Both the position numbers and the translations under genes were made by a program. The notes under the pieces were generated by a model that had not been told where the DNA came from, made no database searches, and was given only the letters and a program-made list of their open reading frames with translations. A stretch of 12,257 nt of DNA from Haloquadratum sp. J07HQX50 (GTDB lineage Archaea > Halobacteriota > Halobacteria > Halobacteriales > Haloferacaceae), in NCBI GenBank assembly GCA_000416005.1, contig KE356562.1, positions 941,221-953,477 on the forward strand. Reading direction: 5' to 3'. The first letter of the stretch is position 1. Each line of letters begins with the position of its first letter. Below are positions 5,865-12,257 of the stretch, one piece after another.

Positions 5865-6050
5865 TCAGTATTTCCTGTTCTCCCCGAGGTCGTGATCGTC
5901 ATTCTGGTCGGCCCCAATCGCGTTCGCCACTGTCCATATAATGTACAGCAACACTGCGTAGCCGAACAGCATCCGGTGCTCAATCTGGCTCGAACCCAGC
6001 CGTGGCAGAGACCGATTCTTGATCACTCGATATGAAGTCTCTCCCCTATC
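5865..6050 (-). pseudogene. C-terminal remnant of an IS4-like/ISH3-type transposase
   Basis: The minus-strand frame ending at 5865 contains GETSYRVIKNRSLPR followed by MLFGYAVLLYIIWTVANAI. This resembles the end of DDE transposases of the IS4 superfamily: a Glu followed after six residues by Lys (E-x6-K of the YREK signature; here E58 and K65 of the open frame), then a hydrophobic helix of the F-G-x-A-V-L-L-Y-x-x-W type. The usual Y-x2-R before the Glu is not in register, and sequence before residue 55 of the frame does not resemble transposase, so only about 60 residues survive. No terminal inverted repeats could be identified. The exact IS family is uncertain. Confidence 0.5.
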
Positions 6051-6210
6051 CACCAGGGAAATCTTCAGCCAGTATTTTTGCACTGTTCGGCTCATCGGTT
6101 GCGAATTTTCGTAGATCACGGTTGGTGTGAGGTATCCTGAGGACAACTGGCACCTGAGTCTGTGTCGCACGTTTGAGTTGCGAGAGTTCAGAGTCAACAA
6201 ATGTTCGCAC
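6046..6210 (-). pseudogene. Short coding-like frame, possible gene fragment
   Basis: A 54-codon frame from a GTG at 6210 to a TAG at 6046, overlapping the transposase tail by a few bases in another frame. The product has a natural composition, with VDSELSQLKRATQTQVPVVL and RIPHTNRDLRKFA blocks and an acidic end, more protein-like than the competing frame over the same bases. It has no start context and no family I recognise. It may be the end of a gene disrupted by the transposon. Confidence 0.25.
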
Positions 6211-6328
6211 AAGTGAGTCTTAGAGCACTTACACAGACGATGCTCTGAGCCGTCCAGTTACTGTTGGATCGACAAATCGCTATCCTTACTAATCTGTGCG
6301 CGGTTTCTGGAATGAAGACGAATGTTAG

Positions 6329-7111
6329 GTGAGTATGTTCATGCTCCCCGAAAAAGGGAGAAACGGCGGTTATGCTATCGAACGCGAACTCAAAGGCCGC
6401 TCATATGATATTGATTGGCTGAGTGATATTATAAATCGAAGAGGAAAGCACGCGGCCAAGACTGGCGAGGGATTCGAGGAAATACGACAGCAGGTGAATA
6501 GTCTTGATATTATCGATCTCAAATATACTGGACGACTAAAACCACGGCCAGTACTTGGACAGATAGAACTCACTGATAAGGTACTCTTAGGATATGAATC
6601 GCCACGAGAAGCGTGGCAGCGGGGGTGTCAGAAGTTTTATGCTGGGACTGACGTCGTCGTTGAACAACTCGTCAAAGAGAGCCCAGATATCGATATCACA
6701 CATGGGTTTGAGTCTGCAGTCATCGATATCATGTATGACCGCGGGTACGAACTCGCAGAGAAGGTTGGTCATGAGGTCAATTGGGCAATCATGACCGGGT
6801 GTGAGCAAATACCTGAGAAGCCTGTCAGAGTATTAGTTCCTGAAGAGTTTCGACACCTTGGAGCCGCATTAGCCGAGGAATATTGGGATGTAGCAATCTC
6901 AACACAGACGTTCGACTCATATGCCGAACAGCGTGGAGTGCCTCATCTTGATGAGGAAGCAATACTGGCCGATGCAGAGCCAGGAATAGCAGGAGTGTAT
7001 ATGTTTGTCAGTGGGTCCACAGTTGATAGATATGATCTCACATGTGATCCGATTGCCGGGGCAGTCAGTAGACTATGTATATTTATAAATCGGGCTTCGC
7101 AAGGCGGCAGT
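6329..7111 (+). CDS. Unknown sequence reading in frame into hisS
   Basis: About 261 residues of open frame from a GTG at 6329 (ATGs at 6335 and 6341 are alternatives; an in-frame TAG precedes the GTG) continue without a stop into the HisRS start at 7112. I do not recognise it. The composition is protein-like and acidic, soluble, without membrane helices. It has a basic helical N-terminus (ERELKGRSYDIDWLSDIINR), a middle helical block (SPREAWQRGCQKFYAG), and a C-terminal part with strand-helix alternation (VRVLVPEEFRHLGAALAEEY, then GIAGVYMFVSGSTVDRYDL). The last residues are encoded by the hisS TATA box, suggesting that its natural end was lost. It could be a novel N-terminal domain of HisRS, or a foreign gene truncated at the hisS promoter. 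I favour the second, weakly. Confidence 0.5.
7082..7091 (+). promoter_or_regulatory. TATA box of hisS inside the upstream frame
   Basis: TTTATAAATC 21-30 bases before the ATG at 7112, the spacing expected for a leaderless haloarchaeal mRNA. It lies inside the open frame of the preceding unknown sequence and supports HisRS starting at 7112. Confidence 0.6.
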
Positions 7112-8413
7112 ATGGTTGAGCTTTCGAGTCTGAAGGGAATGTATGACCGATATCCCCAACAGTGGGCTGCCTATCGGGAAGTGATTGATACCGTCGAAGA
7201 GACCGCGATGGAGTTCGGATTTCGGGAAATAAACACGCCAGCGATTGAGCGGACCGAGCTGTTTGAGGTCAAATCCGGTGAGGAATTGCTCGAACAAACG
7301 TATAATTTCGAGGATAAAGGGGGCCGAGATATCACGCTGATTGCGGAGCAGACACCAACACGCGCACGACTTGTGCAGAAGCGAAAGAATTTGAAAACAC
7401 CACTAAAATGGTTCGACACCTCCAAACGCTGGCGATATGAGCAGGCTCAGAAAGGACGTGATCGAGAGTTCTACCAAACTGATTTTGATATCTTTGGCGT
7501 TGAATCTGTCGAGGCTGACGCCGAGGTTATCGCCTGTGCAGCGACGATATTCAAGAAGCTCAATGTCGACGAGAACGTCGTATTTTTGATTAATGACCGT
7601 GAGCTAACTGAGGCACTGCTCGAGTCGACGGGTATTGACAACACCACAGAGGTAATGAAGGTAATCGATGATAAGGAGAAATTGAATGACGAAGAGTTTC
7701 TGAGGTCACTCGAAAACCGAGGACTTGACCGTGAACAAGCCGAGGAAATCGACTCTTTGAGTGAAATCAGTGGCCCGATTGTCGAAACAGTCACAGAGCT
7801 TGTTGATCGCGCACCAGACGACGCCAGGGTAAATGAGGCAGTTGAGCGGATGCAGTCGTTGGCAAGCGCACTGGAGACCTATGGCGTGGCAGATATGTGT
7901 CGGCTTGATCTCTCCATCGTCCGTGGGTTGGCATATTATACCGGACTGGTGTTTGAGGCGTTCGATACAGAGGGTGAACTCCGATCACTATTTGGTGGTG
8001 GCCGGTATGATAATCTGGTTGGACTGTTCGGTGAGCAGGAAATGCCGGCTGTCGGATTTGCCTTTGGCTACTCAACAACATATTGGCTGTTGGAGGAGAC
8101 TGGCAACTGGCCTGCAGAGGAGGTCCAGACTGATGTGTATGTGCTCACGGTTTCGAATGATGTGCGAAGTACTGCTCTTGATTTCGCGATCAATCTTCGC
8201 CAAAGAGATCTCGTGGTTGAGACCGACCTTGCAAACCGGAGTGTTGGAAATCAGTTTTCATACGCAGATAGCATTAATGCTGAGTACGTCATTGTGGTCG
8301 GCAAAAACGACCTGGCGGACGGGGTAGTGACTGTCCGCAACATGCGAACTGGAGATGAGGAGTTCGTGGGAACCACTGAGGTTGTCGACTCTCTTGCCAC
8401 AGAGTTGGCGTGA
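7112..8413 (+). CDS. hisS: Histidyl-tRNA synthetase
   Basis: HisRS charges tRNA-His with histidine at the expense of ATP. From the ATG at 7112 the product has 433 residues, the usual length. Class II blocks are in order: the N-terminal helix and motif 1 (MEFGFREINTPAIERTELF, 33-51), the ATP/histidine pocket AEQTPTRARLV (78-88), motif 2 (KRWRYEQAQKGRDREFYQTD, 105-124), the HisA loop RGLAYYTG (271-278), FGGGRYDNL (294-302) and the motif 3 region PAVGFAFG (312-319). The anticodon-binding domain spans about 340-433. Motif 3 lacks the LER arginine of bacterial enzymes, which I recall as usual in haloarchaeal HisRS. The frame is open upstream to 6329, but the family length and an embedded TATA box favour this start. 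Confidence 0.94.
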   Translation: MVELSSLKGMYDRYPQQWAAYREVIDTVEETAMEFGFREINTPAIERTELFEVKSGEELLEQTYNFEDKGGRDITLIAEQTPTRARLVQKRKNLKTPLKWFDTSKRWRYEQAQKGRDREFYQTDFDIFGVESVEADAEVIACAATIFKKLNVDENVVFLINDRELTEALLESTGIDNTTEVMKVIDDKEKLNDEEFLRSLENRGLDREQAEEIDSLSEISGPIVETVTELVDRAPDDARVNEAVERMQSLASALETYGVADMCRLDLSIVRGLAYYTGLVFEAFDTEGELRSLFGGGRYDNLVGLFGEQEMPAVGFAFGYSTTYWLLEETGNWPAEEVQTDVYVLTVSNDVRSTALDFAINLRQRDLVVETDLANRSVGNQFSYADSINAEYVIVVGKNDLADGVVTVRNMRTGDEEFVGTTEVVDSLATELA

Positions 8414-8462
8414 TCACTGGCGTGGATGCTATTGATGCGAGATTTTGAGCTCTTTTTGAAAA

Positions 8463-8498
8463 CTGAAGCGAAATGACTATAATTTGGTACCGCTTCAG
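8463..8498 (+). terminator. Hairpin after hisS
   Basis: CTGAAGCG (8463-8470) and CGCTTCAG (8491-8498) form a perfect 8-bp stem with a 20-base loop, 50 bases beyond the hisS stop. A T5 run (GCTCTTTTTG) lies just before it and could itself act as the archaeal terminator. Confidence 0.4.
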
Positions 8499-8646
8499 AG
8501 GAATCCATTGCTCACGACTCAAGCACTTCGTAGACGGGATGACTGTGATTGACTGAATTCTATATTGTATCCGTCACTTCTTTTCACCGAAATACAAACA
8601 TTTTGGATACCACATAATAGAGGTTTAGCTAAGATGGTTGATATAT

Positions 8647-9456
8647 GTGAGTAATCCTGATTCAAATATCACTGACACATCTGAGCAGAAACTATCCCGA
8701 GACGTCCTCGGCTCATTGATAGACAGTGCGCTCCACGAGATGAATCGTGAGAGGTCAGGACTCTTACTCTCTGGAGTCTCCGCAGGTCTTGATATCGGGT
8801 TTGGACCGCTCATGATGGCAGTTATTTTAACGCTCTCTCCGGGTGGATACGGGGATCTTCCGACGGAATTACTCCTTGCGAGCGTCTACAGTATCGGCTT
8901 CATGCTCGTGATCTTGGGACGTTCAGAGCTATTTACTGAGCATACAACACTGGCGGTAATCCCGGTCCTTGATAATCAAGCTTCTGCCGGGCAACTCGCT
9001 CGGCTATGGGGCTTAGTGTATGTCGGGAACATCGTTGGCGGGGTATTATTTACTCTGCTGGTCGTGCTGTTAATCCCAGGTCTGAGTGTGATTTCGACAG
9101 GTGCCTTCGAGACAATTGCGATTAAACTCGTCGCGCACGACTTAGAATGGCTGTTCGTTGGCGGTGTGTTTGCAGGCTGGCTCATGGGACTGTTAGCGTG
9201 GTTGATCACAGCCGCCAGAGAAACAACAAGTCGACTACTAATTATATTTATCGTGACCGCCACGATTGGAGTTCTCCACCTTCCCCACTCAATCGCAGGG
9301 AATGTTGAGGTTCTCTTTGGATTAATTATCTCTCCTGAAGTTTCAATAGGCAATTATGTGGCGTTTCTTGCACTTGCAACAGTCGGGAACGCCGTTGGGG
9401 GCGCTGTGTTCGTTGCTTCGCTCAAATATGGACATGTCGTTCGGGGTGGAAGCTGA
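8647..9456 (+). CDS. Formate/nitrite transporter (FNT) family channel
   Basis: A 269-residue inner-membrane channel of the FNT family (FocA/NirC/YfdC-like), which carries small monovalent anions such as formate or nitrite as pentamers. After a soluble helix (about 14-40), six hydrophobic segments follow. The family's GRSELFTEHT block is at about 91-100, followed by LAVIPVL. The pore-gating histidine region appears as LPHSIAGN (His about 214), equivalent to His209 of FocA. I prefer the GTG at 8647 over the TTG three codons earlier: an ACATAATA box at 8612-8619 gives a suitable leader. The family is confident, the substrate is not: the YfdC-like branch is poorly characterised. It is separated from hisS by a hairpin and is probably transcribed alone. 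Confidence 0.9.
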   Translation: MSNPDSNITDTSEQKLSRDVLGSLIDSALHEMNRERSGLLLSGVSAGLDIGFGPLMMAVILTLSPGGYGDLPTELLLASVYSIGFMLVILGRSELFTEHTTLAVIPVLDNQASAGQLARLWGLVYVGNIVGGVLFTLLVVLLIPGLSVISTGAFETIAIKLVAHDLEWLFVGGVFAGWLMGLLAWLITAARETTSRLLIIFIVTATIGVLHLPHSIAGNVEVLFGLIISPEVSIGNYVAFLALATVGNAVGGAVFVASLKYGHVVRGGS

Positions 9457-10208
9457 ACAGTGCATACAATGAGCGTACTCAATGTGAATATGCTGAGGTC
9501 ATTTCCATATCGGTTTGACTCTCCATATCAATCGACCGCGGTGAATATCCTGTGAGAGATCGAATATCTCTTTGAGCAGTTGTGTCATTCCGGTCTGGCG
9601 CCCCGTGCTCACCTCCGGTGAAAATCAAATTCACACACTCCGACACCAATCAATGTTCGTATGATGTCGAATTATACTCTTCACCGCTCAAAAGACGTTA
9701 CTCCACATCGGGTACGTACGAATTCGACTTATAGAGATTAGGCGAGAGAGGCACGAATTGCGTCGTGGAATGAATCGCCGCACGGTTCGCATTCACTCAC
9801 CCCGGCAAGTATGAGCACCCACACTTCGTATCGGTGAACGTTGGGATGATGGACTCCCATCGAATCTCGGCCGTCCGCAAACTGGCAGTTGACTCGGTGT
9901 GTACCTCATCAAAAACGAAGCCCGTGGACAACGGAACCAACACAAAACAATCAGGAACTCTGAGGCGATCAGAATAGAAGTAACGAGGGGCCACTCCCAT
10001 CGGCACGTCCGATCCTGAACCCTCACAGAACAACGAATCGCCCGTTGGCGTGGGAAACGAGTTGACTCATGGGAGGATGTCATGAGCGGCTTCTTGAACA
10101 CGTGATGGAGACACGCATTATCTGCGCATTCTACCGAATTAGGCGTGTACGGACGTATGTACTAAGAAAATCAGCGAACGAGTCTGTGAGTTTGAACTCG
10201 ATGATAAA
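9457..10208. other. Long intergenic region, mostly decayed
   Basis: About 750 bases with no intact gene. Minus-strand frames in 9793-10101 are open for up to 102 codons but are rich in Arg, Cys, Ser and Pro, with no acidic bias, and contradict each other over the same bases. A third minus frame (9738-9905) looks more coding-like. The higher GC of 9790-10060 compared with its flanks suggests a remnant of a foreign gene. Nothing else is recognisable at 9457-9737 or 10102-10208. Confidence 0.4.
9738..9860 (-). pseudogene. Possible mini-protein or gene 3' end
   Basis: A 40-codon frame from the ATG at 9860 (open upstream to 9905) ends with SECEPCGDSFHDAIRASLA. It has one C-x2-C pair and codon use with G or C at many third positions, more haloarchaeal than its surroundings. 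The single pair could contribute to a zinc site only in a dimer or in a longer protein. No family is recognised, and it may be chance. Confidence 0.2.
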
Positions 10209-10535
10209 CTAGTTGCTATTCCCCTTCGCTGGGGCATATAGCACTGTCATGACAACTTCATCATCAAAATCACGGAACTGATGCTCTGTTCCTGGTTCAA
10301 GATGAATGACATCACCCGGTTCGACACCTACGTGTTCGCCTTCGACGTTAATCGTTGCACTCCCAGAGGTGATTTGGTATATCTCGTCTTCACCGTGTGC
10401 ATGCATTGGGTCTTCATCACCTGGTTCAAATCGCATTACCTCAAGACTGAACGAGTCTCCGCGCAGCGACTCAATAGACTCTGCGCCATCTGCAGCGAGT
10501 TGACTGGCAGCATCGGCCACTTCGAGTGAATCCAT
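10209..10535 (-). CDS. Small cupin-fold protein
   Basis: A 108-residue single-domain cupin. Cupin motif 1 is complete: G39, then H45 and H47 in PMHAHGEDEIYQI, with E51 and G58. Motif 2 is GDVIHLEPGTEHQF with P81, G82 and H85. The four expected metal ligands H45, H47, E51 and H85 are all present, so it probably binds Fe, Mn, Zn or Ni. The N-terminal 25 residues are an acidic helix. Single-domain cupins range from isomerases and dioxygenases to sugar-binding proteins, so the reaction cannot be read from sequence. It is divergently oriented to the SHOCT gene with 260 bases between. The ATG at 10535 has an AT-rich box about 20-25 bases upstream. Confidence 0.9.
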   Translation of the reverse strand: MDSLEVADAASQLAADGAESIESLRGDSFSLEVMRFEPGDEDPMHAHGEDEIYQITSGSATINVEGEHVGVEPGDVIHLEPGTEHQFRDFDDEVVMTVLYAPAKGNSN

Positions 10536-10795
10536 TACAAATGAATATATGATGGCTTATGCGGTTGTATCTTTCGTGTGACCCCGATATCGAATTGTGT
10601 TGATATCAATAAACTAGATGCCACGTCGTCAGTAATCACATATCGTGAGCTACGACAGTCAGGTCCCAAAGTGCGACGATAGTCTTAGCCGAGGATGCAG
10701 TGGCACATGTTCAGAAGTATGGTTCATTACGACTGTGTCTCAGCTTAGATAAACGACGCACCCAATCATTTGTCTCTGGAACACAAATAGCACAT

Positions 10796-11185
10796 ATGAA
10801 TTTGAGGAATGTGATACTCTACATTCTCGTCGGCGCGGGAGTGTTGCTTCTCGCTCGGATACTAATTGGTATCATTTTCGGGATCATTGGCGTCGCAATC
10901 GCATTGATCACACTCATTTCGGTGTTGTTTGCCGTTGGCGTAATGGGATATGGGAGTTATCGGCTATTTTCAATGCTTCGGGGCACATCTTCATCATCAG
11001 CTACTGCGTCATCACAGTCTCACCAAGCGCCGGAATCAGAAGACTCGATTTCGACGCTCAAAGAACAGTACGCGCGTGGAGAGCTATCAGAACGGGAATT
11101 TGAACGCCGACTAGAGTATGAACTTGATGACTCTTCAGAGAGTAAGGGCCGGAATACACGTGAGGTGAGCCGGGAGTTTGAGTAA
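10796..11185 (+). CDS. SHOCT-domain membrane protein
   Basis: A 129-residue protein with a hydrophobic N-terminal half, about 7-52, that makes two closely spaced membrane helices (ILYILVGAGVLLLARILIG; then IALITLISVLFAVGVMG). A Ser/Ala-rich acidic linker (64-82) leads to a C-terminal SHOCT domain (83-110: DSISTLKEQYARGELSEREF, then ERRLEYEL), with the typical R/K-G-E-L-[ST]-x-x-E-F core. SHOCT domains are short oligomerisation or membrane-associated modules at protein ends; the cargo is unknown. The frame is open to a GTG at 10700, but the first 32 codons are basic and non-acidic, so I chose the ATG at 10796, directly before the membrane segment. It ends 29 bases before the convergent NTF2-like gene. 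Confidence 0.8.
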   Translation: MNLRNVILYILVGAGVLLLARILIGIIFGIIGVAIALITLISVLFAVGVMGYGSYRLFSMLRGTSSSSATASSQSHQAPESEDSISTLKEQYARGELSEREFERRLEYELDDSSESKGRNTREVSREFE

Positions 11186-11214
11186 TCACGACTCAACTGT
11201 ATATCGGCACGCAG

Positions 11215-11613
11215 TTATCTAAACAACTGTGGAGCACTCACGTGCATAGCAACGAATATCGGTGTGTTCCCAGTTGACTCATTACGAGGCATTCTCAACT
11301 CAAGTGTGCCACTCCACCGTGTATCGAACTGATATCTTTCTTGTTGGACAGTATCAGTCCAGCCAAGTTGGACCTCGTCGCTAAAACATGCATGACAACC
11401 AGCGTCATATAGGTTGAGATTGTTACTCTTTACAACCCAGTCCTCGGTTCGCTCTGTCTGTGCGCGCAGTCCCTCCCGAATCTGACCTCCACCGGTGAGA
11501 CGATCTGAAATGCCAAATTTCACGATAGATGCCTCGTCTGCAAAAAACTCACCGAGCGGGTCACCATCACGAAGTGCAGCGTAATATGATTTGACTCTGG
11601 ATTCAAAGCTCAT
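11215..11613 (-). CDS. NTF2-like (SnoaL-type) protein
   Basis: A 132-residue protein with the NTF2-like alpha+beta fold. It starts with the helical SRVKSYYAALRDGDPLGEFF (residues 5-24), followed by ADEASIVKFG and a GGGQIREGLRAQTER helix typical of SnoaL-like proteins. It ends in long strands: YQFDTRWSGTLELRM (94-108) and TPIFVAMHVSAPQ (117-129), where the HVS ending is common in the family. The fold forms a cone-shaped pocket used for very different small-molecule chemistry or for dimerisation alone. No ligand can be assigned, because the usual Asp/His catalytic pair is not obvious. A TATA-like CTTATTGA lies 20-27 bases upstream of the ATG at 11613. It is convergent with the SHOCT gene and divergent from the DUF502 gene. 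Confidence 0.78.
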   Translation of the reverse strand: MSFESRVKSYYAALRDGDPLGEFFADEASIVKFGISDRLTGGGQIREGLRAQTERTEDWVVKSNNLNLYDAGCHACFSDEVQLGWTDTVQQERYQFDTRWSGTLELRMPRNESTGNTPIFVAMHVSAPQLFR

Positions 11614-11632
11614 ATATATATGATGAACCCGA

Positions 11633-11640
11633 TCAATAAG
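11633..11640 (-). promoter_or_regulatory. TATA-like box of the NTF2-like gene
   Basis: CTTATTGA on the minus strand 20-27 bases before the ATG at 11613. The divergent DUF502 gene has a comparable CTTTTGAAA box at 11709-11717, so the 124-base gap carries two back-to-back promoters. Confidence 0.35.
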
Positions 11641-11737
11641 TCTCTGTGGCTGCGCCCGGTCAAGTCACAAACGGGCCGGATTTCCGCCTCGTTCCACGAT
11701 GACGTGCGCTTTTGAAACTCGCACTCATGCAACAGGT

Positions 11738-12257
11738 ATGAGCTATCTTCGAGCAGCACGAAATCGCTTGCTGACTGGTCTTGCAGTAGTTATTCCACTC
11801 ATCGTTTCCGGATGGGTTCTTGTTACATTGGCACAGACGCTTGCTAACTTTCTTGCGCCACTGAGTGCTGTTTTCGGGGCCCTCGGGTTCACCTCAACCG
11901 GTATTTTGCTTACGCTTCAGACAGCCAGCCTCTTAACAATATTAGCTGTTCTGTTCATTGTCGGCACTGTCGCCCAGCGTCAGTTAGGAAGGCGAGTTGT
12001 TGATATCGTTGATACGACGGTTCAGCGCATACCTGGTATTGGAACAATATATCAGACCGTGCGGCAAATGAGTGACCTTCTCCTCGCAGCAGACGAGACA
12101 GCCGAGGACCAGTTTCGGGAAGTAAAACTCGTTGAATTCCCAGGTCAACAAACATATACGCTCGGGTTTGTCACTGCACCGACACCACCAGCGGGCGTCG
12201 TCGACTCTGCTCGTGCCATTCAAACGCAACCGGATATGGAGTATCGAACGCTCTTCC
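11738..12257 (+). CDS. DUF502 membrane protein, 3'-partial
   Basis: The first 173 residues of a DUF502-family membrane protein; the frame is open to the window end, so the gene continues beyond it. Two membrane helices are visible: about 13-35 (TGLAVVIPLIVSGWVLVTLA) and 57-78 (LLTLQTASLLTILAVLFIVG). The family's conserved segments follow: RIPGIGTIYQTVRQMSDLLL (97-116), then FREVKLVEFPGQQTYTLGFV (126-145), ending in VTAPTPPAG. The cytoplasmic part after helix 2 is alpha/beta. DUF502 proteins have no established function, although a link to membrane or cell-envelope maintenance is sometimes suggested. A TATA-like CTTTTGAAA box lies 21-29 bases upstream of the ATG at 11738. Whether the C-terminus has the usual acidic tail cannot be seen. 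Confidence 0.9.
   Translation, partial: MSYLRAARNRLLTGLAVVIPLIVSGWVLVTLAQTLANFLAPLSAVFGALGFTSTGILLTLQTASLLTILAVLFIVGTVAQRQLGRRVVDIVDTTVQRIPGIGTIYQTVRQMSDLLLAADETAEDQFREVKLVEFPGQQTYTLGFVTAPTPPAGVVDSARAIQTQPDMEYRTLF

Larger units (their letters stand above)
5606..6328. other. Decayed region between nikR and hisS
   Basis: About 720 bases with no intact gene. It contains the transposase tail at 5865-6050 and an overlapping short frame at 6046-6210, both on the minus strand. On the plus strand, an open frame of 49 codons at 5678-5827 without a start codon ends in a coding-like acidic stretch (NSLRIISLDSDNSPQELP) and may be another gene fragment. The rest shows no recognisable signal. Confidence 0.45.

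Noticed and set aside
5980..6025. GGTTCGAGCC-like sequence on the minus strand resembling a tRNA T-arm
   Set aside because: The stem is only about four pairs, no acceptor, D or anticodon arms can be built, and it lies inside the transposase remnant.
9793..10101. Two overlapping minus-strand ORFs of 102 and 78 codons
   Set aside because: They cover the same bases in different frames, are Arg/Cys/Ser-rich and lack haloarchaeal acidic composition; neither shows a motif.
10700..10795. 32-residue N-terminal extension of the SHOCT protein from a GTG
   Set aside because: The extension is basic and unlike a signal peptide, while the ATG at 10796 begins directly before the membrane segment as in similar proteins.
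1..12257. CRISPR array, rRNA, intact transposon, origin
   Set aside because: No regularly spaced repeats, rRNA-like blocks, complete transposase gene or Orc1/Cdc6-type gene with origin repeats were found on reading both strands.

Overview
The window looks like haloarchaeal chromosome, most like Haloquadratum walsbyi or a close relative. The reasons are: proteins rich in Asp/Glu with typical haloarchaeal family members (HisS, NikR, DUF502, SHOCT, FNT); many genes whose start codon lies about 25-30 bases behind a TATA-like box with no Shine-Dalgarno sequence (leaderless); a base composition near parity, unlike most GC-rich haloarchaea; gene density broken by long decayed intergenic stretches; and small IS200/IS605-derived elements with terminal hairpins. 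The species assignment is inference; no rRNA is present.

Layout. 1-637: 3' part of a ChrA-type chromate transporter. 748-1065: small unknown protein. 1066-1404: nothing recognisable. 1405-3873: an accessory island with everything on the minus strand: a ribbon-helix-helix (RHH) repressor with its operator (1405-1758), a short tnpB-derived element (1764-2072), a frameshifted RHH/coiled-coil gene (2295-2686), a two-helix membrane protein (2853-3311) and a second, better preserved copy of the same element that still codes for the TnpB zinc ribbon (3484-3873). 4027-5605: a GlcG/HbpS-like protein, a 60-residue membrane protein and NikR. 5606-6328: a graveyard with a transposase tail on the minus strand. 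6329-8413: one uninterrupted reading frame in which about 261 residues of unknown sequence run directly into histidyl-tRNA synthetase; a TATA box just before the internal ATG argues that HisRS is made separately. 8647-9456: formate/nitrite-family channel. 9457-10208: decayed or non-coding DNA. 10209-12257: cupin, SHOCT membrane protein, NTF2-like protein and the 5' part of a DUF502 membrane protein.

The core genes (hisS, nikR, FNT, cupin, NTF2-like, DUF502) appear to be single transcription units, each with its own promoter, and I see no operon linking them. What deserves a second look is the 1.4-3.9 kb island, where two non-autonomous elements with the same internal junction flank small regulators and one element's end abuts a repressor promoter, and the unknown domain in frame with hisS. 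I did not find a CRISPR array, tRNA, rRNA, origin or intact transposon.
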